The notes under the pieces were generated by a model, which saw only the letters and a program-made list of their open reading frames with translations, was not told the DNA's origin and did not search any database. This document shows, piece after piece, positions 35,662-42,938 of a stretch of DNA of 64,000 bases (positions are counted from its first letter, which is position 1; every line of letters begins with the position of its first letter). The DNA is from Planctomycetota bacterium. GTDB lineage: Bacteria; Planctomycetota; UBA1135; UBA2386. The DNA is taken from NCBI GenBank assembly GCA_020638695.1, contig JACKIB010000020.1:34104-98103 (forward strand), given 5' to 3'. A program made the translations under genes and the position numbers.

Positions 35662-36426
35662 TCAGGTCTCGTCCCAGACCTTCTCGGTCAGCGGCAGTCC
35701 ACGAATGTGGTCCGCGGTCAACGGCCGGTCCGGGCGCACCCCGGCGGTCTCCAGCAGCGACGCGAGCTGGCGCACGTGCTGGGTGGAATGCCAGACGGTG
35801 CGCTCCAGCATCTCGTGACGCGTGGTGCCACCGAAGTACGTCGGCACCTGCCCCTCGAAGTCCTCGCCCTCGGCATCCGCCCACCATCGCGCGAACCGCG
35901 CCCTGACCTGCTCGCCGAAGGTCGCGATGTCGTCGCTGGTGCGCATGTCCTGCGGCGGTGGCGCGACCATGTTCTCGTAGGTCAGGGCCTGCCCCGTCTC
36001 CTCCATGTCGAGGAAGGACGTCGGGATCTGGAAGACGTGGTGCATCAGCACCCGCCATGACCGGGGGCGGTTGGGGAGCTCGTCGTCCAGCCGACCGTCC
36101 GGCATCTGGCGCGTGAGCCGGATGGCGGTGTCGAGAATCTCGCCGTAGCGCGTGGCCAGCTCGGTCGGCGTGAGCTGTGGCCTGGTGTCGTCGTCGAGGT
36201 CGAGGAAATCGACCACGTCCTTGATCACCTGCGCGAAGACGAACTGGTCTCCACGCGAGACGACGGGCACGCTGCGCGCGCCGAGCCGCCTCAGCTCCTC
36301 CATACCACTCTTGTCAGCCAGCACGTTCACCGATTCGAACTCGATCCCACGGACCGAGAGGTAATCCTTTACCCGGAGACAGCTGGTTCAGTGCGGCTGC
36401 CAGAAGACCTTTATCACGTCGCCCAT
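35662..36426 (-). CDS. Candidate selenoprotein: glutaredoxin-like domain (UxxC) fused to a DinB-like domain
   Basis: Conventional calling gives only 222 residues from 36330, but that start lacks the first strand and active site of a glutaredoxin. Extending the frame to the ATG at 36426 (GAGGTGAGG upstream) restores them: MGDVIKVFWQPH, then an in-frame UGA at 36390-36388 as codon 13, then TSCLRVKDYLSVRGIEFES. UGA replaces exactly the first Cys of the CxxC redox motif, giving UxxC (residues 13-16). The rest of the fold is intact, including LGARSVPVVSRGD with the cis-Pro. Residues about 90-254 resemble the DinB/maleylpyruvate-isomerase four-helix fold, with possible ligand His in LMHHVFQ and WHSTQHVRQLAS. 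A bSECIS-like hairpin follows the UGA. With Sec13 the product is 254 residues. Alternatives are a nonsense mutation or restart at 36330, either of which would kill the redox site. Role (thiol/selenol reductase or transferase) is inferred. Confidence 0.75.
36354..36376 (-). promoter_or_regulatory. bSECIS-like hairpin after the in-frame UGA
   Basis: On the mRNA strand a stem starts 12 nt after the UGA. Three base pairs (CCG/CGG), a 3-nt bulge on the 3' side, and five base pairs (GGUAA/UUACC) close an AGGA loop whose two G residues lie at +21 and +22. Bacterial SECIS elements place a small stem-loop with G in the loop about 16-37 nt after UGA, so spacing and loop fit. In E. coli fdhF the loop carries GGU; here it is GG followed by A. 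SelB recognition is therefore plausible, not proven. Confidence 0.6.
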
Positions 36427-36635
36427 CGGGACCGACCCTCACCTCGGAAACGGCATGGCGCGCAGAGTACCGAACGTCGGCCGCGGGGTGCAATCGAGCG
36501 GCCACCGCGCACCGCAGCGCAATGCTGTCGGCAGCTCGGCCGGCGATGCCCGTCGGTCGGACTAAAGCGACGCGTCCGGCGGCCGATAAACGAGCGTCCT
36601 CCCACCGCCCGCCGAGTCGTGGGCATCGAGCGGTC

Positions 36636-38183
36636 ATGACCATTCGCACCAAGCTTCTCGGCCTCCTGGCGGCGAGCCTCCTGGTCCCCGGGCTCGGCAC
36701 CCTCGTCGGCCTCCTCACCTACGAGGCAGTGCTCGACGACGTCGCGAGCACCCATGTCGCGGGGGCCCGGGCGACGGCCTCGGTGCTCGAGCTCGAGCAG
36801 GCCCTCGCGGCGCGCGACGGCGCCCGCGGCGACCTGGCGAAGGCGAGCAACCGGATCACGAGCGCGATGCGTGAGCTGCAGGGTGCGGTCGCGGGGAGCG
36901 GCGTCGCCGAGGCGGAGCTCGCCCCCTTGCGGACCGGCCTCGCCGCGCTCGATGCGACCTTCATCGGTGGCGACGGCGACGAGGCGACTCGGACGCGACG
37001 CACCGCCGCGCGGGCCGAGGTCGACGGCGTGCTCGGGCGACTGGCCGACATCGTCGCCGAGCACACCACGGCGCAGGTCGAGGCCGCCGATGCCCGCCAC
37101 GTCGAGTCCATCGTGCGTCTCGGCGCGGTCGCGAGCCTGCTGATGGCGCTGATCGCGGTGGGCTTCTGGCTGGTCATCACGCGCCATGTCTGCGGGCCGA
37201 TCGACCGCCTGCGAGCCCGAGTGGCGGAGCTCGCGGAGGGCGAGGTGGACCTCACACGGCGCCTTCCCGCGGGCAGCCACGACGAGCTCTCGGCCATCGC
37301 CCACGACGTCAATCGGCTCTGCGAGCGCCTCGACGAGCTGGTGCGGGAGGTCGCGGTCGACGCATCGCAGGTCGCATCGCTGTCGGCGCGGTTGAGCGTC
37401 TCCAGCGACGATTCGCTGGCCGCGGCACGCAGTCAGCGCGCGGCCACCGGCGACGTGGCGGCCTCGGTCCACGAGCTGGTGACCAACAGCCAGGCGATGG
37501 CGGCGCGCACCCGTGACGCGGCACACGCGGCGGGAGAGGCCGGCGAGGCCTCGATCAGCGGGCGCGCGGTGGTCGAGGGCACCCGCAACGCCATCAACGG
37601 ACTCACCTGCGAGCTCGACGATCTCTCACGGGTGGTGGAGGCGCTCGGATCGGACTCCCAGCGCATCGGCGCGGTGCTCGAGGTCATCCGCAGCATCGCC
37701 GAGCAGACCAATCTGCTCGCGCTCAATGCCGCCATCGAGGCGGCGCGGGCCGGCGAGCAGGGGCGCGGCTTCGCCGTGGTCGCCGAGGAGGTGCGCACGC
37801 TCGCGATGCGGACCCAGCAGTCCACGGAGGAGATCGACGACATGATCTCCCAGCTCCAGAGCCGCACCCAGGCCGCCGTGAACGCGATGTCGGAGAGCCG
37901 CGACCGGGCGCGCAACAGCGTGTCCCACGTCGGCGAGGCGACCGAGGCGCTGGAGCGCATCAACACGGCCATCGACACCATGGTCGACCTCAACCAGGCC
38001 ATGGCCCGCACCGCCGACGAGCAGAGCGGGATGCTGGATTCGGTCGGGCGGAGCACCGCCCGCATCGCGGACGTCGCCGACACCGCGTGCGAGCGCGCGA
38101 GCGAGCGCGCCAGCTCGGTCACCGCCCTGGCCGAGCTCGCGAGGCACCTGGATCGCCGCCTCGCGCAGTTCAAGACCGCCTGA
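36636..38183 (+). CDS. Methyl-accepting chemotaxis protein
   Basis: Membrane chemoreceptor of 515 residues from the ATG at 36636. A first membrane helix (about 7-29, LLGLLAASLLVPGLGTL) and a second (about 170-188, ASLLMALIAVGFWLVI) flank a ~140-residue helical periplasmic domain. A HAMP domain follows (GPIDRLRARVAELAEGEVDLTRRL), then the signalling hairpin whose tip is IRSIAEQTNLLALNAAIEAARAGEQGRGFAVVAEEVR (region). Alanine-rich methylation helices lie on both sides. No CheW-docking pentapeptide at the C-terminus. It signals to CheA/CheW, not encoded here. The ligand-binding domain has no motif that identifies a ligand. Confidence 0.95.
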   Translation: MTIRTKLLGLLAASLLVPGLGTLVGLLTYEAVLDDVASTHVAGARATASVLELEQALAARDGARGDLAKASNRITSAMRELQGAVAGSGVAEAELAPLRTGLAALDATFIGGDGDEATRTRRTAARAEVDGVLGRLADIVAEHTTAQVEAADARHVESIVRLGAVASLLMALIAVGFWLVITRHVCGPIDRLRARVAELAEGEVDLTRRLPAGSHDELSAIAHDVNRLCERLDELVREVAVDASQVASLSARLSVSSDDSLAAARSQRAATGDVAASVHELVTNSQAMAARTRDAAHAAGEAGEASISGRAVVEGTRNAINGLTCELDDLSRVVEALGSDSQRIGAVLEVIRSIAEQTNLLALNAAIEAARAGEQGRGFAVVAEEVRTLAMRTQQSTEEIDDMISQLQSRTQAAVNAMSESRDRARNSVSHVGEATEALERINTAIDTMVDLNQAMARTADEQSGMLDSVGRSTARIADVADTACERASERASSVTALAELARHLDRRLAQFKTA

Positions 38184-38219
38184 GCAATCCCCGACCGACG
38201 GCCGACTCGAGCGACGGCC

Positions 38220-38249
38220 GCCGGCCCGGAGCCCGGCGCGCGGGCCGGC
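38220..38249. terminator. Hairpin between convergent genes
   Basis: A GC-rich stem with perfect 9-bp arms (GCCGGCCCG at 38220-38228 and CGGGCCGGC at 38241-38249, 12-nt loop) lies between the ends of the chemoreceptor gene and the convergent SDR gene. It lacks a T-run on either strand, so it would be at best a weak or factor-assisted bidirectional terminator. Confidence 0.4.
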
Positions 38250-38258
38250 CCCTCACCC

Positions 38259-39017
38259 TCAGCCGCGACCGACGAAGGGCATCTTGGTGGCCATCACGGT
38301 CACCGTCTGGATGTTGGCGTCCAGCGGCAGGCCGGCCATGAACACGACGGTGCTCGCGACGTTGGCGACGTTCATCGTCGGCTCCACCGCCATCGTGCCG
38401 TTGGCCTGGGGCACACCCTTCTTCATCCGCTCCGTCATCTCGGTGGCCGCATTGCCGACGTCGACCTGACCGCAGGCGATGTCGAACGGGCGCCCGTCGA
38501 GCGCGATGGTCTTGGTGAGCCCGGAGACCGCATGCTTGGTGGCGGTGTACGGCGCGGAGCCGGGCCGCGGCACGTGAGCCGAGATCGAGCCGTTGTTGAT
38601 GATTCGCCCGCCCATCGGACGCTGACGCTTCATCAACCCGAAGGCCTCGCGTGCGCAGAGGAACACGCCGGTGAGGTTGACGTCGACCACCGCACGCCAC
38701 TGCGCCGGGGTGAGCTCGTCGATGGTCTTCGCCGGGGTGTTGGTGCCGGCGTTGTTGAACAGGACGTCGAGGCGCCCATAGCGTTCCTCGGTGGTCGCGA
38801 ACAGGGCCCGGACCGAGGACTCGTCGCTGACGTCGGTCGGCACCGCGAGTGCGTTGCCACCGGCGCCGCCGGCGGCCTCGATCGTGCCCTGTAACGCGTC
38901 GGCCCGTCGCCCGGCCAGCACCACGGTGTAGCCCGCCTCGAGCAGCGCCACCGCGCTCGCCCGTCCGATACCGGAGCCGGCTCCGGTCACCATCGCGATC
39001 TTGCCGTTCGCGGCCAT
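38259..39017 (-). CDS. SDR-family oxidoreductase
   Basis: Classical short-chain dehydrogenase of 252 residues. TGAGSGIG at 11-18 binds the cofactor, NNAG is at 88-91, and S146 (NNGSISAH), Y157 and K161 (YTATKHAV) are the catalytic residues. The R37-R38 pair after the second strand (VVLAGRRAD) suggests NADP(H). The ending PFVGRG is typical of a group of 3-oxoacyl reductase-like SDRs. It is divergent from the zinc alcohol dehydrogenase gene 245 bp away; a pathway link is possible but not shown. Confidence 0.93.
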   Translation of the reverse strand: MAANGKIAMVTGAGSGIGRASAVALLEAGYTVVLAGRRADALQGTIEAAGGAGGNALAVPTDVSDESSVRALFATTEERYGRLDVLFNNAGTNTPAKTIDELTPAQWRAVVDVNLTGVFLCAREAFGLMKRQRPMGGRIINNGSISAHVPRPGSAPYTATKHAVSGLTKTIALDGRPFDIACGQVDVGNAATEMTERMKKGVPQANGTMAVEPTMNVANVASTVVFMAGLPLDANIQTVTVMATKMPFVGRG

Positions 39018-39262
39018 CGTCTCTTCTCCCCTGCCTGATGCGTCGTGTTGGCGGCGAGTGTGCTCTCCCGCCAGGGATTCCGGTCGACCGCGACCGACGC
39101 CGCGCGCGAGACGCGCCGGCCCACCCGCGGCCCGTGAGACGCCGATTGTCCGCTCCCGAGCGCCGGCCCGTCCACACGGCGCCGCCGCCGGTGCCCGAGC
39201 ATTGTCGAGGGCCCCGGGCTTGGGGCACGATGGCGCGACCCCGAACCTGCCGGAGAACTCCG

Positions 39263-40309
39263 ATGAGAGCCGCCGTCTTCAAGGCCCCTGGCACCCCCCT
39301 GGTGATCGAGAACGTTCCCGACCCGACGCCCGAGCCGGAGGAGTTGCTGATCGAGGTCCGGGCCTGCGGCATCTGCGGCACCGACCTGCACTGGACCCAG
39401 GGCACCGACCCGACGGCGGGGTGGCGCACGCTGAACCCGGGTGCGGTCCTCGGGCACGAGTTCTCGGGAGAGATCGTCGAGGTCGGGCGTGATCTGCGGG
39501 GGAAGTGGAAGGTCGGGGAGCGCGTCTGCGCCCAGCCGTTCATCGGTTGTGGCCGATGCCCGGCCTGTCTGGCCGGCCGTGCCTACCGTTGCCCCACGGT
39601 CATCACCCGCGCCTCCGACCGCCTCACCGGCGCCTACGCTCAGCTCGCGCGCATCGGCGCCACCGAGACGCTGCGCCTGCCCGAGGCGGTCGACTACCAC
39701 ACCGGCGCGCTGGTCGAGCCGCTCGCGGTCGGCCTCGCCGCGGTCCGCCGCGCCCGCCTGCAGCCCGGTGACAACGCCCTGATCATCGGCGCCGGTCCGG
39801 TCGGGCTCGCGGTCGCCATGTTCACCCGCCACCTCGGCGCCAGCCACGTCGTGGTGAGCGACCTGGTGGGTGCCCGCGCGGAGCGGGCCACCGAGTTCGG
39901 CGCCACCGCCGCCATCGACGCCAGCCGCGAGGACGTGCGCGAGCGCTTCGAGCGCATCACCGGTGGCCCGCCGAGCGTGGTCTACGACTGCGTCGGCGTG
40001 CCCGGCTCGATGCAGCTCGCCATCGACCACGCGCCACCGGAGTCGCGAGTGGTGGTCGTCGGGCTGTGCATGGCGGCCGACCACTTCTTCCCCGCCCGCG
40101 CGATCGTGAAGGAGCTCGACATCGCCTTCGCGTACGTCTACACGCGTCGCGATTTCGAGATCGTGGTCGATCTGCTCGGGCGCGAGCGCATCGACCCCTC
40201 GGCGATGGTCACCGCGGCGGTCGACCTCGACCACTTCCCGCACGCCTTCGAGGCGCTACGGCGACCGACCGACCAGATCAAGGTGATGGTGGAGCCGAAC
40301 CGCATCTGA
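39263..40309 (+). CDS. Zinc-dependent alcohol/polyol dehydrogenase (MDR superfamily)
   Basis: Enzyme of 348 residues from the ATG at 39263 (RBS GGAGA). The catalytic zinc ligands are C38 (CGICGTDLHW) and H65-E66 (LGHEFSGEIVEVG); the structural zinc site has four cysteines, C96, C99, C102 and C110. The Rossmann loop is IIGAGPVGLAVA, and the acidic residue expected for NAD binding is in VVSDLVGARAERA. It belongs with threonine/sorbitol-dehydrogenase-like alcohol dehydrogenases. The ORF extends upstream in frame but only as shadow of the divergent region. Confidence 0.93.
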   Translation: MRAAVFKAPGTPLVIENVPDPTPEPEELLIEVRACGICGTDLHWTQGTDPTAGWRTLNPGAVLGHEFSGEIVEVGRDLRGKWKVGERVCAQPFIGCGRCPACLAGRAYRCPTVITRASDRLTGAYAQLARIGATETLRLPEAVDYHTGALVEPLAVGLAAVRRARLQPGDNALIIGAGPVGLAVAMFTRHLGASHVVVSDLVGARAERATEFGATAAIDASREDVRERFERITGGPPSVVYDCVGVPGSMQLAIDHAPPESRVVVVGLCMAADHFFPARAIVKELDIAFAYVYTRRDFEIVVDLLGRERIDPSAMVTAAVDLDHFPHAFEALRRPTDQIKVMVEPNRI

Positions 40310-40332
40310 ACCGGACCCGCCCCCGGCCCGCG

Positions 40333-40363
40333 TGGCCCGGGTGGAGCGCAGCGCAACCCGGAA
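40333..40363. repeat. REP-like dispersed palindrome
   Basis: The stretch contains CCGGGT (40337-40342), the core GGAGCGCAGCGCA, and the complementary ACCCGG (40356-40361). This 'CCCGG(A/G)TGGAGCGCAGCGCAA(T/C)CCGG' palindrome is a familiar interspersed repeat of gamma- and betaproteobacteria. It sits between the stop of the zinc dehydrogenase and the convergent ferredoxin gene, the usual extragenic location. Confidence 0.65.
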
Positions 40364-40458
40364 ACGGGGACCAGGCGTCGCGCGGACGGTGTAGCGCCGA
40401 GGCCCGATAGTCGTCCGGTCGAGGCACGTGCGCCGGACCTGCCTGTCGTGGGCGGCGG

Positions 40459-41487
40459 CTAGAGCACCAGGCGGAGCCGCGGGCGCGTTCCCGCCTGGGC
40501 ACAGACGCCGCAGCGCGCCTCGCCCGGGAGCACCGACGGCGGTCGATGGAAGGCGGTGCCGCACACCGAGCAGACGCGGCGCACGAGTGCGATGCGGTGT
40601 GGGGCCGCTACCGTGTCGGACCGGACCTCCACCGCCCGCTCGGCGCACAGGTCGACGCAGAGCCCGCAGCCGGTACAGGCGTCGGGCTCGATCTGGTAGT
40701 CGTCGGCATCCGGGCCGCCGACGATGGCCGCGTGCGGACAGATTCGCGCGCAGGCGTCGCAGCCGCTGCACCGGTTCGGGTCGATGCTCGGCGCATGCAG
40801 GCGCGGAACCGCTCCCGCGGCGGGCGCGAGCGATTGCCCCGGGGGCCGCCACGGCGTCGACGCCACGTCCGGAGGAGCGCGGTCGACGGCGGCGACCACG
40901 ACGCGGCGCCAGAACCCTCGCCGGCTCATTCCCGGCTCGGATCTCGCCGGTCGCGCGGCGGCGGCCCGGCGGTTCCACCGCGCCGGCCCGAGTGGGAACA
41001 CGGCAATCGGCAGCGCCCCCCGTGCCACCAGCACCCGGTTCAGGCGCGCGACCCGTTCCCCCAGCCGCTCGCCCCGGTCGCGGGGGCAGTCGTCGCATCG
41101 ACCCGTGCAAACCTCGAGTCGACGCATGCCGCGAGAATGCAGACCGAGCAGCTCCGCGAGCGACACCGCATGCACGCATGGAGGCCCGCCGACGCGGTCG
41201 GTACCCGCGCGCTCGCAGGCGAGGAAGACGCTCGCCGCATCGTGGCCGCCAGCCGCGAGTGCCGGCGCCTCACCGAGCAGCGCACCCTCGGTGCAGGCAG
41301 CGACGCACAGGCCACAGCCGTCGCACGATTCCGGCTCGATGTCGGGGCATCCGTCCACCACCACCGCTTCACGCGGGCAGACCTCCAGGCAGCGACGGCA
41401 GGACACGACGGTGGCGCGCGCGTGCACGCAGCGCTCGACCAGGATCTCGGGCGGGTAGCCGCTCGACGATTGCCCCCCCGCCGGCAT
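40459..41487 (-). CDS. Multi-cluster ferredoxin-like protein with MvhD-like middle and C-terminal zinc ribbon
   Basis: Electron-transfer protein of 342 residues, started at 41487 because the upstream frame overlaps the TorD gene as Arg-rich shadow. Residues 20-67 hold two [4Fe-4S] motifs (CRRCLEVCP; CDGCGLCVAAC). About 85-135 resembles the MvhD/hydrogenase-delta fold (VFLACERAG, LEVCTGRCDDCPR). An internal RRGFWRR is near 190. Two further clusters follow (CSGCDACARICP; CTGCGLCVDLC). The end has a CxxC...CxxC zinc ribbon (CSVCGTAF ... CGVC). It is the 3'-most gene of the molybdoenzyme operon, probably a cytosolic electron carrier or assembly factor. This domain order is unusual. Confidence 0.82.
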   Translation of the reverse strand: MPAGGQSSSGYPPEILVERCVHARATVVSCRRCLEVCPREAVVVDGCPDIEPESCDGCGLCVAACTEGALLGEAPALAAGGHDAASVFLACERAGTDRVGGPPCVHAVSLAELLGLHSRGMRRLEVCTGRCDDCPRDRGERLGERVARLNRVLVARGALPIAVFPLGPARWNRRAAAARPARSEPGMSRRGFWRRVVVAAVDRAPPDVASTPWRPPGQSLAPAAGAVPRLHAPSIDPNRCSGCDACARICPHAAIVGGPDADDYQIEPDACTGCGLCVDLCAERAVEVRSDTVAAPHRIALVRRVCSVCGTAFHRPPSVLPGEARCGVCAQAGTRPRLRLVL

Positions 41488-41512
41488 CACGCCTCTCGCC
41501 GACCGGTCGGGC

Positions 41513-42262
41513 TCACCAGCCGGGTCCGAGCCCGGGCAGATACGGCGCCTCCTCGGCGCTCGGCGCCCCGCGCCGCGGCAACGGCTCCACCACCGGCCGC
41601 GGCCGCTCGAGGACCTGCGCCAGCACCTCGCGAAGCTCCTCGAGATAGACCGCTGTGAGCGCCGCCAGCCCGGCGTAGAAGGACGTCTCGGACCGCGCGG
41701 CGACCCGCGCGGCGAACGCGGGTAGCCAGCGGAGCAGGTGCGCGTCGAGGAAGGCGGCCGCGGTCTCGAGCGCCTCGTGATCACCGCGCCCGACCAGAAC
41801 AGCGACGAACTCGAGCTGGTGCACGAGGTGGTCGTCCGGGCGCAACCGCCAATCCGGCGCCTTAAGCCCCTGGCGTGCATAGGCCCGGCGAACCTCGAAC
41901 ATCGGGCCCTGCATCGCCAGGCCCTCGTCGTCGAGCCACACCGACTCGGACGGCGCCGCACCGTAGCCATGCGTCAGGTAGATGGCGGCGAAGTCCGCGG
42001 CGTGGCGGTCGAGCGAGTCGGCGCCGTCGTCGAGCTCGGCGACGACGGCCGCCATCGACGCGAGGATCGACCGTCCGCGCTCCGATACCAGCCGGACCCC
42101 GAGTGAGTCCGGGAACCCCACCCGCCTCAGCGCGAGCACCGCCGCGCCGTCGAGCTCACCCGCGTGCAGTGCTGCAAGCTCGTCGAGATCCGCCGAGCAC
42201 AGCCCGCAGAACCGCCGCAACGGGCCGGTCGTGGCCACCCCTCGCTCCGCCACCACCGCCAT
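41513..42262 (-). CDS. TorD/DmsD-family molybdoenzyme chaperone
   Basis: All-helical cytosolic protein of 249 residues. It starts at 42262, sharing a base with the stop of the Fe-S subunit (TGATG). TorD-family features are the FAAIYLTHGYGAAPSESVWLDDEGLAMQGP segment (region), which contains the family's conserved Y..L/F-x-G patch, and the later DDHLVHQLEFVAVLV. Such chaperones bind the Tat signal peptide of the catalytic subunit and hold it until cofactor insertion. The gene lies between the Fe-S subunit and the ferredoxin in the same operon as a Tat-exported molybdoenzyme, which supports the call. Confidence 0.88.
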   Translation of the reverse strand: MAVVAERGVATTGPLRRFCGLCSADLDELAALHAGELDGAAVLALRRVGFPDSLGVRLVSERGRSILASMAAVVAELDDGADSLDRHAADFAAIYLTHGYGAAPSESVWLDDEGLAMQGPMFEVRRAYARQGLKAPDWRLRPDDHLVHQLEFVAVLVGRGDHEALETAAAFLDAHLLRWLPAFAARVAARSETSFYAGLAALTAVYLEELREVLAQVLERPRPVVEPLPRRGAPSAEEAPYLPGLGPGW

Positions 42263-42924
42263 CACACCTTGCCCTTGCTGTGCGGGACGAAGACGATCGA
42301 CGGCCGGGTGAGCTCGGGATCGGCGAAGCCCTTCACCGCCCCCACCGCCTCCTCGCTCGCGGTCATCGCCTTGGTCGGGTACTGCTTCGCGCGCAGCAAG
42401 TCGATGGGCCCCACGTCGAGGACCCGCATCATGCACGCCATCACGCAGTAGGGCTTGCGTCCCGCCTCCAGCTCGTCGATGCAGAGGTTGCACTTCTTCA
42501 CCACCTGCGCCTCGGGATCCCACTGCGGTGCGCCGTAGGGACAGGCGGCCTCGCAGCGCCGACAGCCGATGCACAGCGTCGAGTCGATGTCCACGACCCC
42601 GTTGTCCGGACGCTTCCAGATCGCACCGGTCGGGCAGGCCGGTAGACAGGCGGGCTCCGCGCAGTGGTTGCAAGACACGTTGACCTTGTACGCGAACACG
42701 TCCGGATAGGTTCCACCCTCGACGTACAGGACCCGCCTGAAGCGCGGTCCGGGTGGCAGGCCGTTCTTGTCCTTGCACGCCATCTCGCAGGCGCGACAGC
42801 CGATGCAATCCACGTTGTTGTGGATGAAGCCGAGCTGCTGCTCGGGAACGACCGGCGTGTAGACTTCCTTCTTGCGTCGCTTCACCGCCTCTTTCAACGC
42901 GGCGCGGTCCTTGATGTCGGCCAT
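42262..42924 (-). CDS. Four-[4Fe-4S] electron-transfer subunit (DmsB/PhsB/NrfC type)
   Basis: Protein of 220 residues with sixteen cysteines in four cluster motifs: C40/C43/C46/C50, C85/C88/C93/C97, C118/C121/C124/C128 and C145/C148/C160/C164. The order and the split last motif (CNLCIDELEAGRKPYC) match DmsB-like subunits of molybdoenzymes. It has no signal peptide, so if it works in the periplasm it must be exported as a complex with the Tat-bearing catalytic subunit encoded 15 bp upstream. It would pass electrons between the active subunit and the pentaheme cytochrome. The start MADIKDRAALK at 42924 follows a GAGGG sequence. Confidence 0.93.
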   Translation of the reverse strand: MADIKDRAALKEAVKRRKKEVYTPVVPEQQLGFIHNNVDCIGCRACEMACKDKNGLPPGPRFRRVLYVEGGTYPDVFAYKVNVSCNHCAEPACLPACPTGAIWKRPDNGVVDIDSTLCIGCRRCEAACPYGAPQWDPEAQVVKKCNLCIDELEAGRKPYCVMACMMRVLDVGPIDLLRAKQYPTKAMTASEEAVGAVKGFADPELTRPSIVFVPHSKGKV

Positions 42925-42938
42925 GTCGAAGCCCTCCG

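Noticed and set aside
35662..36330. Short version of the DinB-like protein starting at the ATG at 36330
   Set aside because: It lacks the first strand and the active site of the glutaredoxin domain although the sequence just upstream, in frame, encodes them with only a UGA between. The selenocysteine reading explains more.
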